A DNA stretch of 64,000 nt, from assembly GCF_001941505.1 (NCBI RefSeq), contig NZ_CP009248.1, positions 124,001 through 188,000 of the forward strand, read 5' to 3'. Origin of the DNA: Corynebacterium sphenisci DSM 44792 (lineage in GTDB: Bacteria; Actinomycetota; Actinomycetes; Mycobacteriales; Mycobacteriaceae). The notes below the pieces were generated by a model. That model made no database searches. It was not told the DNA's origin and saw nothing but the letters and a program-made list of their open reading frames with translations. This document shows, in pieces, positions 49,561 to 58,744 of the stretch; positions within the stretch are counted from its first letter, which is position 1, and the number at the start of each line of letters is the position of its first letter. The position numbers and the translations under genes were made by a program.

Positions 49561-50478
49561 CTAGACCACCTCGAGCAGGGTGGCGCTGGGCGGGCAGAAC
49601 AGCCGCACCGGGGCGTAGGGGGAGGTGCCCAGCCCGTTGGAGACGTGCAGCGCCATCGACTCGGTCCACCGGGACAGCCCCGCCACCCGGGAGGCGTCCA
49701 GGCCGCAGTTGGTGACCAGGGCCCGGCCGCCGGGCAGGCACACCTGCCCGCCGTGGGTGTGCCCGGCCATCGCCAGCCGGTAGCCGTCCGCGGCGAAGGC
49801 GTCGAGCACATGCGGCTCCGGGGAGTGGGTCAGCGCGATCGCCAGATCCGCGTCCGGGTTCGGCGGCCCCGCCACCGCCGCATGATCATCGAGCCCGTGA
49901 TGCGGATCATCGACCCCGGTGACCGCCAGCCGCCAGTCCCCGGCGGTGAACTCCAGGCGCCGGTGGGTGGCGTCGCGCCAGCCGTGCTCGATGAACGCCG
50001 CCCGCATGCCCCGCCAGGGCAGCTCCACCTCGGAGGGCCGCCGTTTGCGCCCGGTGAGGTAGGTCAGCGGGTTCACCGGCCGCGGCGCGAAGTAGTCGTT
50101 GGTGCCGAAGACGAACACCCCCGGGAACTCCAGCAGCGGGCCCAGGGCGCGCAGCACCGCCGGCACCGCGTCCATCGCGCCGAGGTTGTCCCCGGTGTTG
50201 ACCACCAGGTCCGGGCGCAGCCGGGCCAGATCCGCCACCCAGCGCTGCTTGCGCCGCTGCCCGGGGGTCATGTGCAGATCCGAGATGTGCAGGATCCGCA
50301 GCGGCCTGCCCGGGCCCGGCGCGGCCCCGGCCCCGCCGGGCAGCCGGGGCAGGCGCACCCGGTGCAGCCGGAAGCTGTTCAGCTCCACCCGGTTGGCGTA
50401 GACGGCGGTGGCCGCCCCCAGCCCGGCGGCCGCGGCGGTGGCGCGGCCGATGGTGCGCGGCAGGCTCGATTCGCTCAT
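49561..50478 (-). CDS. Metallophosphoesterase, membrane-tethered YkuE-like
   Basis: A 305-residue calcineurin-like phosphoesterase. An N-terminal hydrophobic segment (about 12-28) suggests a signal anchor. Metal-binding motifs are HISDLHM (about 64-70), NTGDN, GTNDYF in place of the usual GNHD, and AGHTHGGQ near residue 240. The TND change is also seen in actinobacterial relatives. Substrate unknown. ATG 50478 is divergent from the YqeY gene by 36 bp. The same gene pair lies beside ponA in mycobacteria. Confidence 0.87.
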   Translation of the reverse strand: MSESSLPRTIGRATAAAAGLGAATAVYANRVELNSFRLHRVRLPRLPGGAGAAPGPGRPLRILHISDLHMTPGQRRKQRWVADLARLRPDLVVNTGDNLGAMDAVPAVLRALGPLLEFPGVFVFGTNDYFAPRPVNPLTYLTGRKRRPSEVELPWRGMRAAFIEHGWRDATHRRLEFTAGDWRLAVTGVDDPHHGLDDHAAVAGPPNPDADLAIALTHSPEPHVLDAFAADGYRLAMAGHTHGGQVCLPGGRALVTNCGLDASRVAGLSRWTESMALHVSNGLGTSPYAPVRLFCPPSATLLEVV

Positions 50479-50514
50479 GCCCGTCAACGTAGCGCACCGC
50501 GTACCCTGTCCGGC

Positions 50515-50976
50515 ATGAGCGCACTCAAGGATCAGATCCTCGCCGACATGAAGGGGGCCATGAAGGCCCGCGACAAGGGGACCCTCTCCGCGTTGCGGAT
50601 GCTCAAGGCCGCCATCCAGACCGAGGAGGTCTCCGGCGCCAAGCATGAGCTCGACGACGCGGAGGTGCTCCGGGTCATCGAGCGGGAGGTCAAGCGGCGC
50701 CGCGAATCCGCCGCCACCTACCGCGACGCCGGCCGCCCGGAGCTGGCGGAGCGGGAGGAGGCCGAGGCGGCGGTGTTCGCCCGCTACCAGCCGGCGCAGC
50801 TGGACGACGCCGAGCTGGCCGAGCTGGTCGACGCGGTGGTCGCCGAGGTCTGCGGCGGGGAGCCGACCATGAAGGACATGGGCCCGGTGATGCGGGAGGC
50901 CAAGGACCGCGCCGGCGGGGCGGTGGAGGGCCGGCGGCTCTCCGAGGCGGTCAAGGCCCGCCTGGCCCGCGGCTAG
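50515..50976 (+). CDS. GatB/YqeY domain protein
   Basis: A 153-residue protein related to the C-terminal tRNA-binding tail of GatB. The segments MKARDKGTLSALRMLKAAI, REVKRRRESAATYRDAGRPELAEREEAEAAV and GPTMKDMGPVMREAK-like C-terminus are the family signature. Proposed roles involve tRNA-dependent amidation, but stand-alone YqeY function is not established. The stop codon shares CTA/TAG bases with the convergent ponA stop (CTAG at 50973-50976). Confidence 0.9.
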   Translation: MSALKDQILADMKGAMKARDKGTLSALRMLKAAIQTEEVSGAKHELDDAEVLRVIEREVKRRRESAATYRDAGRPELAEREEAEAAVFARYQPAQLDDAELAELVDAVVAEVCGGEPTMKDMGPVMREAKDRAGGAVEGRRLSEAVKARLARG

Positions 50977-53336
50977 CCCGGCAGCGGCACCCGGCCCAGG
51001 CCGGGCACGTCGATGAAGTTCGGCGCCCGCCCGCGGTCGTCCCGGCGGTCCCGCTCCGGGGGCTTCGGCCGCGGCCGCGGCCGGGAGCCGTCGGAGATCT
51101 CCAGATCCACCAGGCCACCCTCGAGCACGCTGTCCCGGTTGGCGATCCCGGTGACCCGGCCGCGGGGTTTGCCGGTGCCCGCCGCCCAGCGGGAGGTCAC
51201 CCGGAACCCGGCCTCCTCCAGGATCCGGCGGGCGTCGCCCTCGGTGCGCCCGATCACGTCCGGCACCTCGGCGGTGTTGCCCTTGTAGCGCGGATCCATC
51301 TCCGGCAGGCCCGGCCCGCCGAAGCGGTCGATGACCGGGCCGATCGCGGCGAACCAGGTCCGGGCCGGCTCCTTGCCGCCGTAGAGATCGCCGTCGCCGC
51401 ACTGGCGCAGCGGGGAGGTGCACAGGCCCGCGGTGGTGGTGGAGTCGTTGTAGACGTAGGTGGCCGCGGACAGGCCCCGGGTGAAGCCGAGGAAGGCCGC
51501 GGACTGGTGGGATTCGGTGGTGCCGGTCTTGGCGGCCATGTCCCCGGACCAGCCCGCCGCCGCCGCGGCCTCCTTGGCGGTGCCCTCCACGGTGTCCCGG
51601 CTCAGCGCCCGCGCCATCGCCCGGGCCACCCCCGGTTCCACCGCGTCCTCGCAGGGCACCGTGTCCAGGGGCACCTCGGCCCCGGCGCGGTCCACGATGG
51701 ACTCCACCGGGCTGGGCTCGCACCAGCGGCCGTCGCTGGCCAGGGTGGCGCCGACATTGGCCAGCTCCAGGTCGCTGGCCGGGGTGGGGCCGAGCACGAA
51801 GGAGCCCAGGGTGTTGTCGGAGACGTAGTCGGCGACGCTGGCGTCGCCGTCGAAGCTGCCCGGCTCCGCGTAGTAGCGCATGCCCAGCCGCACCGCGGCA
51901 TCGACCACCGCGGGCACCCCGACCTGCTCGGCGAGCATCACGAAGGCGGTGTTCGGGGAATGCGCCAGGGCCTCGGTGAGGCTCATCTGCGGCCGGTACT
52001 CCCCGGAGTTCTCCACGCAGTACTTGCCCGGCGGGCAGTCCTCGGCGCCGCCCTCGCCGAGCCCGGAGGCCTCGTAGCGCCGGGGCACCGCCATCTTCGC
52101 CTCGGTGCCCATGCCGCGTTCGATGGCGGCGGTGGCGGCGAAGATCTTGTGGATGGACCCGGCGCCGTTGCCGAGCATCGCCCAGGGCTGCGGCTGCACG
52201 GTCTGCGCCGCCCCCGCGTCCAGGCCGTAGTCCCGGGAGGAGGCCATCGCCAGCACCCGGCGGCTGTCCGCGCCGGGCTCGACGACGTTGAGCACCTCCG
52301 CCACCCCGGGCGCGGCCGGGTCCGCCTGGGCGGTCAGCGCCGCCCGGGCGGCGTCCTGCACCCCGGGGTCGAGGGTGGTGCGCACCGTGTAGCCGCCGCG
52401 GGCCAGGCGCTGCGCGTCCACCCCGTGCCGGCCCAGCCAGTCCACCACGTAATCGCAGAAGAAGCCCCGGTCGCCGGCGGCGATGCAGCCCTGCGGCAGC
52501 CGGGCCGGCTCCGGCAGGATGCCCAGGGGCGCGTCCTTCGCCGCGGCGGCGGCGGCCGGGTCGGCCACCCCGACGTCCACCATCGCGTCGAGCACCGCGG
52601 TGCGCCGGGCCAGGGCGCCGTCCGGGTTGGCGTAGGGGTCCAGGCCGGAGGACTGCTGCACCATCCCGGCGAGCAGCGCCGCCTGGGCCAGGTCCAGCTC
52701 GGCGGCGCCGATCCCGAAGTAGGTGCGGGCGGCGGCCTCCACCCCGAAGGCGCCGTTGCCGAAGGGCACCAGGTTGAGGTAGCCGGTGAGCACCTCGTCC
52801 TTGGTCATGGTCTCGTCGAGGTCCTGGGCGATCCGGATCTCGCGCAGTTTGCGGCCGTAGTCGGTGGCCACCGCCTGGCGGCGCTCCGCGTCGGTGCGCG
52901 CCTCCACCAGCAGGGCGTGGTTCTTCACGAACTGCTGCTCGATGGTGGAGGCGCCCTGGCGCACCGCGCCGGCGGTGAGGTTGGCCAGGGCGGCGCGGGC
53001 GGTGCCCTGCCAGTCCACCCCGGAATGCTCCCAGAAGCGGCGATCCTCGATGGCGACGATGGCGTCCTTCATCGGGGCGCTGATCTCCTCCGGGGGCACC
53101 GGGTGCCGGCGCTGCTCGTAGAGCCAGGCGATCGGCTCCCCGGCGGCGTCCAGGATGGTGCTCACCTGGGGGGCGTCCCCGGAGCTCAGGGAGCGGGAGG
53201 AGTCGGCCATCGCATCGGCGGTGCGGGTCAGCAGATGCCCGGCCAGGCCGGCCACCGGGAACAAGGCGCTGGCCATGAGGAGGCCCGCCAGGGCGGTGGC
53301 GGCGAGCAGCGCCATGAGATGCCGTACCTGATTCAC
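50973..53336 (-). CDS. ponA: Class A penicillin-binding protein with PASTA domain
   Basis: A bifunctional peptidoglycan glycosyltransferase/transpeptidase of 787 residues, corresponding by context to PonA2 of mycobacteria and a PBP1 of corynebacteria. One N-terminal membrane helix (about 8-32) is followed by a GT51 domain with E97 in AIEDRRFWEHSGVDW and QGASTIEQQFVKN. The transpeptidase domain has S394-I-H-K397, S459-P-N461 and K602-T-G604. One PASTA domain is at about 690-757, and the C-terminus is Arg/Pro-rich. GTG 53336 is chosen because it begins just before the membrane helix. The longer frame upstream is Pro/Arg-rich GC noise. Confidence 0.95.
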   Translation of the reverse strand: MNQVRHLMALLAATALAGLLMASALFPVAGLAGHLLTRTADAMADSSRSLSSGDAPQVSTILDAAGEPIAWLYEQRRHPVPPEEISAPMKDAIVAIEDRRFWEHSGVDWQGTARAALANLTAGAVRQGASTIEQQFVKNHALLVEARTDAERRQAVATDYGRKLREIRIAQDLDETMTKDEVLTGYLNLVPFGNGAFGVEAAARTYFGIGAAELDLAQAALLAGMVQQSSGLDPYANPDGALARRTAVLDAMVDVGVADPAAAAAAKDAPLGILPEPARLPQGCIAAGDRGFFCDYVVDWLGRHGVDAQRLARGGYTVRTTLDPGVQDAARAALTAQADPAAPGVAEVLNVVEPGADSRRVLAMASSRDYGLDAGAAQTVQPQPWAMLGNGAGSIHKIFAATAAIERGMGTEAKMAVPRRYEASGLGEGGAEDCPPGKYCVENSGEYRPQMSLTEALAHSPNTAFVMLAEQVGVPAVVDAAVRLGMRYYAEPGSFDGDASVADYVSDNTLGSFVLGPTPASDLELANVGATLASDGRWCEPSPVESIVDRAGAEVPLDTVPCEDAVEPGVARAMARALSRDTVEGTAKEAAAAAGWSGDMAAKTGTTESHQSAAFLGFTRGLSAATYVYNDSTTTAGLCTSPLRQCGDGDLYGGKEPARTWFAAIGPVIDRFGGPGLPEMDPRYKGNTAEVPDVIGRTEGDARRILEEAGFRVTSRWAAGTGKPRGRVTGIANRDSVLEGGLVDLEISDGSRPRPRPKPPERDRRDDRGRAPNFIDVPGLGRVPLPG

Positions 53337-53789
53337 GGGCCTCAGCCTAGCGGGCGGGCCCGCGGCCGCCGGGGCGCGCGGGCGGCCGGGGCCCACCCCC
53401 GGCCCCGTCGGCCGCCCCCGGCCACCCCCGTCCGGGGCGGGCGGGGACGCCGCCCGGGGGAGCGGCGGGTGCGCCCGCCGGCGGGCGCGGATATGCCCAT
53501 GTCGCACCCGGCGGCGGCCCCCGGTGGCCTGCGGCGGGCGGCGCACCCGCCCGGATCCGGCCCCCTAGCCGGAGCGGGCGGTCCCGGGCATGCGTACCCC
53601 CAGAATGTGATGCAGTCGACAATGCTAAATTTGTGTGATTACACTTACAGCCATTGCCGTCGAGGACCGGCCGCCGGAAACCACGGCCACGGCCCCGCGG
53701 GTGCCCGATTCGGCGCCCCGGGGACGCGGTGCCGGGGGAGGCCCCCGCCCCGCGAGAACGATGACCACGGCTCCACAGGAGGAACGTCC
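53337..53789 (+). other. Divergent intergenic region between ponA and whcA
   Basis: About 450 bp. The half next to ponA is extremely GC-rich with nothing recognisable. The half from 53605 is AT-richer and holds an extended -10, a palindrome and a Crp-like box, then a leader of about 150 bases to whcA. No gene is supported in it. Confidence 0.5.
53626..53649 (+). promoter_or_regulatory. whcA promoter -10 with overlapping palindrome and Crp-like box
   Basis: TGCTAAATT gives an extended -10 (TAAATT, 53626-53631). Directly after it GTGTGATTACAC (53633-53644) is a perfect palindrome over the expected start site. TGTGATTACACTTACA (53634-53649) also reads as TGTGA-N6-TTACA, one base from the Crp/GlxR consensus. 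A repressor bound here would block initiation. Confidence 0.5.
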
Positions 53790-54170
53790 ATGACCGCCAC
53801 CCTCTCCCCGGACACCGTCGCGTCGGGGACGGCTCGCGAGCTCGGGCCGGAGAGCTTCCGGGACCGCCAGGAGTGGATCACCCACGCCAAATGCCGGGAC
53901 ATCGACCCCGATGAGCTCTTCGTGCGCGGCGCCGCGCAGCGGCAGGCCGCGGTGATCTGCCGGCACTGCCCGGTGGTGCTGCAGTGCCGGGCGGACGCCC
54001 TGGACAACCGGGTGGAGTTCGGGGTGTGGGGCGGGATGACCGAACGGCAGCGCCGCGCCCTGCTGCGCGAGCACCCCGAGATCACCAGCTGGGCGGACTT
54101 CTACGCCGCGCAGCACGCCCAGCAGGCCCGCCCCGCGGCCCCGCGCCGGCGCGCCGGCCGCGCCGGCTGA
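53790..54170 (+). CDS. whcA: WhiB-family iron-sulfur regulator WhcA/WhiB4
   Basis: A 126-residue WhiB-like protein that should hold a [4Fe-4S] cluster through C35, C57, C60 and C66 (AKCRDIDPDELF, ICRHCPVVLQC). The G-V-W-G-G turn (EFGVWGGMTERQRR) and a basic Arg/Ala tail for DNA contact follow. Its place beside ponA and the two ArsA-like ATPases is that of whcA in C. glutamicum and whiB4 in mycobacteria. Both are negative regulators of oxidative-stress genes. ATG 53790 follows CAGGAGGAACGTCC, a strong ribosome site. Confidence 0.93.
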   Translation: MTATLSPDTVASGTARELGPESFRDRQEWITHAKCRDIDPDELFVRGAAQRQAAVICRHCPVVLQCRADALDNRVEFGVWGGMTERQRRALLREHPEITSWADFYAAQHAQQARPAAPRRRAGRAG

Positions 54171-54186
54171 GGCCCCCTCCCGCCGC

Positions 54187-55203
54187 TCAGCCGGCGAGCA
54201 GCGGGGCCAGCCGGCCGGCGAGCAGCCGCAGCTCCGCGGCGCCGGCCACCCCGCCGCGCACCGAGGCCAGCTCCAGCAGCTCCGGCCCGGGCAGCCGGCG
54301 CCGCGCCCGCGCCACCTGCCGGGCCTCCGCCGCGGCCAGCGCCACCCGCGCCGCATGCACCTCCCGCAGCCCCGCCCACGCGACCGGGTCCGCCCCGGTG
54401 AGCCGCTCCGGCGGGCGCACCCCGGCCAGCGCCGCGGGCACCGGGTGGGTGCGGTTGACCACCAGCGCCCGCGGCGGCAGGCCCTGCTCGGCCAGGGCGG
54501 CGGCCATCCGGGCGGCGCTGCGCAGCGGCTCCGCGGCGGGGGCGGCCACCAGGGCCACCTCCCCGCGTTCGGCGAGGACCGCCCGCATCGCCCGGGAGCG
54601 GTCCAGCACCTCCTCGGTGACCGGGGACACCGCCCGGGCGAAGTCCGCGGCCTCGGCCAGGGTGCGCCCGCCCACCACCCGGCCGAGCAGCCCCACCCCG
54701 GCGCCGAGCACCGCGGAGGAGCCGGTGAGCAGCCGCATCAGCGGATGCCCGGTGAGCCGGGCCATCCGGTCCGCCGAATCCAGGAAGTCCAGGGCGGAGC
54801 CCGCCGGCGGGGTGTCCACCACGATCGCGTCATAGCCGCCGGCGGCGTGCAGTTCGCCGAGCAGATCCATCGCCAGGTACTCCTGCAGCCCGCCGAAGCC
54901 GCGGGCCACCGCCAGCGCCACCGGGTTGCCGGCCAGCTCCGCGGACCCGGAGCGGGCGAGCAGCTCCCGGAAGCGCTCGTCCTGGTCCAGCATCGCCGCG
55001 TCCAGCCCGGGCACCGCCGGCACCGGGGCGGGCCGGCCGCCCAGCCCGGCCACCCCCAGCGCCTGGGCGAGCCGGCGGGCCGGGTCCACGGTGAGCACCG
55101 CGGTGCGCGCCCCGGCATCGGCCAGGCCCACCGCGGCGGCCGCGGCGACGGTGGTCTTGCCCACCCCGCCGGCCCCGGCGAGGACCAGCACCCGGGCGCT
55201 CAT
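54187..55203 (-). CDS. Get3/ArsA-like ATPase, second of pair
   Basis: A 338-residue P-loop ATPase of the ArsA/Get3 group. The deviant Walker A is LAGAGGVGKTTVAAAAA (about 8-24), and switch regions are LTVDPARRLAQALG and VVDTPPAGSALDFLDS. Pairs of such genes next to whiB4 in mycobacteria (Rv3679/Rv3680) form a heteromeric complex. The role proposed there relates to metabolic or stress adaptation rather than arsenite export, since no arsB or arsenic genes are near. It starts at ATG 55203, overlapping its partner by four bases. It is convergent with whcA. Confidence 0.85.
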   Translation of the reverse strand: MSARVLVLAGAGGVGKTTVAAAAAVGLADAGARTAVLTVDPARRLAQALGVAGLGGRPAPVPAVPGLDAAMLDQDERFRELLARSGSAELAGNPVALAVARGFGGLQEYLAMDLLGELHAAGGYDAIVVDTPPAGSALDFLDSADRMARLTGHPLMRLLTGSSAVLGAGVGLLGRVVGGRTLAEAADFARAVSPVTEEVLDRSRAMRAVLAERGEVALVAAPAAEPLRSAARMAAALAEQGLPPRALVVNRTHPVPAALAGVRPPERLTGADPVAWAGLREVHAARVALAAAEARQVARARRRLPGPELLELASVRGGVAGAAELRLLAGRLAPLLAG

Positions 55204-56159
55204 CGGGCGGCCTCCGCCAGGGGCCCGGCCAGCTCGTAGAGCCCGGCCACGCGCACCCCGCCGGCCAGGGCGGGCAGCTCCACGATCTCCCCGGCGAAGC
55301 CCGCGGCCAGCTCCGCCCGGCCGGCCCGCTGCACCGCGGCCCGCGCGGCGACGTCGGCGAGCTCGCCGGCCAGCGCCTCCGCCGCCGGGGCGCCGAGGGC
55401 GTCGGCCGCGGCCGCGATGAGGTCCGGCCCGCCGCCGTCCGCGGCCGCCGCGGCGGCGACCAGATCCGCCGGCAGCATCCGGTTCAGCGCCACCATGCCC
55501 GGGGTCAGCCCGGCGGCGCGCAGCTCGGCCAGCGCCTCCAGGGACTCCGCCACCGGCAGCGGCTCGGCCAGGGCCACCAGGTGCACCCGGGTCGCCGGGG
55601 AGCGCAGGTAGCCGGCGGTGCCCGCGGCCTGCCGGTGCACCGGGCCGGCGGCGGCGATCCGGGACAGGGTGGCGGTGACGTCGAGGAAGCGGGCCACCCG
55701 GCCGGTGGGCGGGGCGTCGGCGACCACCGCGTGGTAGCCGCCGCCGCGGGCGTGCTCCACGAGCATCCCGGAGAGCAGCACATCGGCCAGGCCGGGGGCG
55801 ATGGAGGCGGCGAATTCGGCGACCCCCAGCCGGCGGGCGGCCGCCGCGGCGGCCCGCGGGGCGTTTACCGCGAGGTAGTCGGCCAGGGCGGCCTCGGCGG
55901 GGGTGGCGCAGCCGTGCACCTCCCCGCCGCCGGCGGCGCGGGCGATCCGCGCCGGGGACTCCGGCAGCCGGGCCAGGCCCAGCGGGGCCGCGGCGGAGTG
56001 CCGGGCCTCCACGTCGACCAGGAGCACCCGGCGGCCGCCGGCGGCCAGGCCCAGGGCCAGGGCGGCGGCGACGGTGGATTTGCCGGCCCCGCCCTTGCCG
56101 GTGACCACGTGCAGGACCGTCCCCGCGGCCGCCTCGCCCTCATCCTCCACGGCACCCAC
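55200..56159 (-). CDS. Get3/ArsA-like ATPase, first of pair
   Basis: A 319-residue partner of the gene behind it. The deviant Walker A is VTGKGGAGKSTVAAALALG with the extra signature lysine of the SIMIBI/MinD class. LLVDVEARHSAA and VVADAPPTGRVARFLDV form the switches. The two paralogues differ strongly, so a heterodimer is expected. Alternative GTG starts at 56159 and 56155 are both plausible; the difference is trivial. It is divergent from the DUF4177 gene by 58 bp. Confidence 0.85.
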   Translation of the reverse strand: MGAVEDEGEAAAGTVLHVVTGKGGAGKSTVAAALALGLAAGGRRVLLVDVEARHSAAAPLGLARLPESPARIARAAGGGEVHGCATPAEAALADYLAVNAPRAAAAAARRLGVAEFAASIAPGLADVLLSGMLVEHARGGGYHAVVADAPPTGRVARFLDVTATLSRIAAAGPVHRQAAGTAGYLRSPATRVHLVALAEPLPVAESLEALAELRAAGLTPGMVALNRMLPADLVAAAAAADGGGPDLIAAAADALGAPAAEALAGELADVAARAAVQRAGRAELAAGFAGEIVELPALAGGVRVAGLYELAGPLAEAAR

Positions 56160-56217
56160 CGTAGCCGCCCCGCGGCCACGCCGGACGGGATCCGCCGCGG
56201 GGCGTTATCGTGTGCCC

Positions 56218-56379
56218 ATGACCACCAAATGGGAGTACTCGACCGTGCCGCTGCTCACGCACGCGACCAAGCAGATCCTCGACAGCTGGGGCGTCGACGG
56301 CTGGGAGCTCGTCTCCGTGCTGCCCGGGCCCACCGGGGAGCAGCACGTCGCCTACCTCAAGCGCCCCCTGGAGGACTAG
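56218..56379 (+). CDS. DUF4177 small protein
   Basis: A 53-residue protein with TKWEYSTVPLLTHATKQILDSWG and GWELVSVLPG, the DUF4177 pattern, in which a W-E-Y strand pairs with a GWELV strand. Function unknown. It begins at ATG 56218 and is three bases upstream of the ridA start, so the two are cotranscribed. The same small gene precedes the RidA gene in related actinobacteria, which supports it despite its size. Confidence 0.85.
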   Translation: MTTKWEYSTVPLLTHATKQILDSWGVDGWELVSVLPGPTGEQHVAYLKRPLED

Positions 56380-56382
56380 CCC

Positions 56383-56844
56383 ATGGCCACCTGGACCGCC
56401 CGCCTCGCCGAACTGGGCATCGAGCTGCCCGCCGTCGCCGCCCCGGTCGCCGCCTACGTGCCGGCCATCGTCGACGGCGGCCTGGTGCACACCTCCGGGC
56501 AGCTGCCCTTCGTGGACGGGGCGCTGCCCGCCGTCGGCCACGTCGGCGCCGAGGTCGACCCCGCCGAGGCCTACGCCCTGGCGCGCACCGCCACCCTCAA
56601 CGCCCTGGCCGCCGTCGACGCCGCCGCGGGCCTGGACCGGATCGCCCGGGTGGTGCGGGTCACCGGCTTCGTCGCCTCCGCGCCGGGCTTCCACGCCCAG
56701 CCGGGCGTGGTCAACGGCGCCTCCGAGCTGCTCGGCGAGATCTTCGGCGAGGCCGGGGCGCACGCCCGCTCCGCGGTGGGCGTCGCCGAGCTGCCGCTGA
56801 ACTCCCCGGTGGAGATCGAGCTGGTGGTCCGGCTGCGGGACTGA
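56383..56844 (+). CDS. RidA/YjgF family protein
   Basis: A 153-residue member of the RidA (reactive enamine/imine deaminase) superfamily, of the subgroup YjgF/Rv3678c-like. GGLVHTSGQLPFVDG, ALNALAAVDAAAGLDRIARVVRVTGFV and GVAELPLNSPVEIELVVRL are the usual strands and helix. The conserved catalytic Arg of classic RidA (near IEIEAIA in others) is not clearly present, so the enzymatic role is uncertain. It starts at ATG 56383 directly behind DUF4177. Confidence 0.85.
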   Translation: MATWTARLAELGIELPAVAAPVAAYVPAIVDGGLVHTSGQLPFVDGALPAVGHVGAEVDPAEAYALARTATLNALAAVDAAAGLDRIARVVRVTGFVASAPGFHAQPGVVNGASELLGEIFGEAGAHARSAVGVAELPLNSPVEIELVVRLRD

Positions 56845-56942
56845 GCCGCCCCGGCGGCCCCACCCCCGGATGGGCGCGCGGGGCGGGCGGCGGCCCGGGT
56901 GGCCGGGGCCCGGTTCGGGTGCGGGGACGTAGGATGGGCCGC

Positions 56943-57776
56943 ATGGAGCATCCCGCCTACAGCCAGTTGCGTCCCATCAGCCCGTCGGTGGGCGTCGTCC
57001 TGTGCGCCAACCCGAGCTACAGCTCGCTGGAGGGCACCAATTCCTACATCATCCGGGCCGAGGGCGATTCCCGCAGCATCGTCGTCGACCCCGGCCCGGA
57101 GGACGAGGGCCACCTCAACGTGCTGCACCGCAACGCCGGGGAGGTGGCGGTGATCCTGCTCACCCACCGGCATGGCGACCACGCCGACGGGGCGCACCGG
57201 TTCCGGCAGATCACCGGCGCCCCGGTGCGCGCCTTCGACAAGACCTACTGCACCCTCGGCGCGGAGCCGCTGGCCGATGGCGAGCGGGTCATCGTCGACG
57301 GGGTCACCCCGCAGGTGGAGGTGGTGGCCACCCCCGGGCACACCGCGGACTCGGTGTGCTTCTTCGTGCACACCGGCGACGGCGGGGATGAGGACGTGGA
57401 GGGGATCCTGACCGGCGACACCATCGCCGGCCGGCACACCACCATGATCTCGGAGACCGACGGGGACCTGGGCAAGTACATGGCCACCCTGCGGCTGCTC
57501 GACGAGCGCGGCCGGGGGGTGCGGCTGCTGCCCGGCCACGGCGAGGACCTGCCGGACATCACGGTGATGACCCGCAAGTACATCGAGCGCCGGGAGCAGC
57601 GGCTGACCCAGGTGCGCGAGGCCCTGGCCACCCTCGGCCCGGACGCCTCGGTGAACCGGATCGTCGACGAGATCTACACCGACGTGGACCCGGCGCTGCG
57701 GCATGCCGCGGAGCAGTCCACCCGGGTGGCGTTGCGCTACCTGCGCGAGCACGGGGAGATCCCCGAGGCCGGCTGA
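56943..57776 (+). CDS. Metallo-beta-lactamase-fold hydrolase, LACTB2-like
   Basis: A 277-residue zinc hydrolase. THRHGDHADGA is the HxHxDH metal motif (about residues 76-81), VATPGHTADSVCFF gives the next His, GILTGDTIAG the bridging Asp and LLPGHGEDLPD the last His. A C-terminal helical winged domain (about 200-270) resembles LACTB2-type enzymes, some of which cleave RNA. The substrate is unknown. ATG 56943 lies a few bases after CGTAGGATGGGCCGC. It is convergent with glxR. Confidence 0.88.
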   Translation: MEHPAYSQLRPISPSVGVVLCANPSYSSLEGTNSYIIRAEGDSRSIVVDPGPEDEGHLNVLHRNAGEVAVILLTHRHGDHADGAHRFRQITGAPVRAFDKTYCTLGAEPLADGERVIVDGVTPQVEVVATPGHTADSVCFFVHTGDGGDEDVEGILTGDTIAGRHTTMISETDGDLGKYMATLRLLDERGRGVRLLPGHGEDLPDITVMTRKYIERREQRLTQVREALATLGPDASVNRIVDEIYTDVDPALRHAAEQSTRVALRYLREHGEIPEAG

Positions 57777-57816
57777 GCCGGGGCGGCCCGGGGCCGGCCC
57801 CGGCGGGGGCGGGGGC

Positions 57817-58500
57817 CTAGCGGGCGCGCTTGGCCAGGCGCTCGGCGTCGGTGATGAGCACCGACTTGCCCTCGATCCGGATCCAGCCGCGGTGCGCGAA
57901 CTCGGCCAGGGCCTTGTTCACCGTCTCCCGGGAGGCGCCCACCAGCTGGGCGATCTCCTCCTGGGTGAGATCGTGGGTGACCCGCAGATTGCCGCCCTCC
58001 TGCTGGCCGAAGCGGTTCGCCAGCCCGAGCAGCGCCTTGGCCACCCGGCCCGGCACATCGGTGAAGATCAGGTCCGCCAGGGAGTTGTTGGTGCGGCGCA
58101 GCCGGCGGGCGAGCATCCGCAGCAGCTGGGAGGAGATGCCCGGGTGCGCGTCCACCCACCGGTTGAGCAGATCCGAGTTCATGGAGGCGGCGTTGACCTC
58201 GGTGACGCACACCGCCGAGGAGGTGCGCGGGCCGGGATCGAAGATGGACAGCTCGCCGAACATGTCCGAGGGGCCCATGATGGTGAGCAGGTTCTCCCGG
58301 CCGTCGGCGGAGTGCCGGGCCAGCTTCACCTTGCCGTCGATGATGATGTAGAGGCGGTCGCCGGGCTCGCCCTCGTTGAAGATGGTGGTGCCGCGGGGGA
58401 AGCGGACCGTCTCCAACTCGCCGAGCAGATTGCTCACCGCGTCCGGGTCGATCCCCTGGAACACGCCTGCGCGAGAGAGAATCTCCTGTACATCGTCCAC
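57817..58500 (-). CDS. glxR: Crp/Fnr-type cAMP-responsive regulator GlxR
   Basis: A global transcription regulator, 227 residues, the same length as C. glutamicum GlxR and closely similar throughout. The cAMP-binding domain includes [20 protein letters not shown] and [18 protein letters not shown]. The long helix is followed by a helix-turn-helix, [24 protein letters not shown], for TGTGA-type half-sites. GTG 58500 is chosen because it gives the family N-terminus [16 protein letters not shown] and is preceded by GGAGCAGGACC. An in-frame ATG at 58548 would extend it by 16 Arg-rich residues. Matching boxes in this window lie before both pilus clusters and whcA. Confidence 0.96.
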   Translation of the reverse strand: MDDVQEILSRAGVFQGIDPDAVSNLLGELETVRFPRGTTIFNEGEPGDRLYIIIDGKVKLARHSADGRENLLTIMGPSDMFGELSIFDPGPRTSSAVCVTEVNAASMNSDLLNRWVDAHPGISSQLLRMLARRLRRTNNSLADLIFTDVPGRVAKALLGLANRFGQQEGGNLRVTHDLTQEEIAQLVGASRETVNKALAEFAHRGWIRIEGKSVLITDAERLAKRAR

Positions 58501-58744
58501 TGGTCCTGCTCCAATTCTGCCTCTGCGGGTGCCTCGGTGGAACCGCATTCGTCGGGCCCCGTCGGTGGCGGGACCCGGCCACGACCTTAGCGGCTCACGG
58601 TGTTCGCCAACCGGGGGACCCGGCGTACGTCACCCTTGCAATGCTACAGAACCCACCCCCTCGGCGCGTTATTTGCGTCACTTTCCGGGCCCGCCGGGCC
58701 CCGGCCCGCGGCGGCGGTGCGCCGTCCCGGCGGGGCGCTACGAT

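Noticed and set aside
54187-56159. Arsenite resistance operon.
   Set aside because: The ATPases are ArsA-like, but there is no arsB, arsC or arsR nearby. The whcA neighbourhood indicates the mycobacterial Rv3679/Rv3680 type instead.
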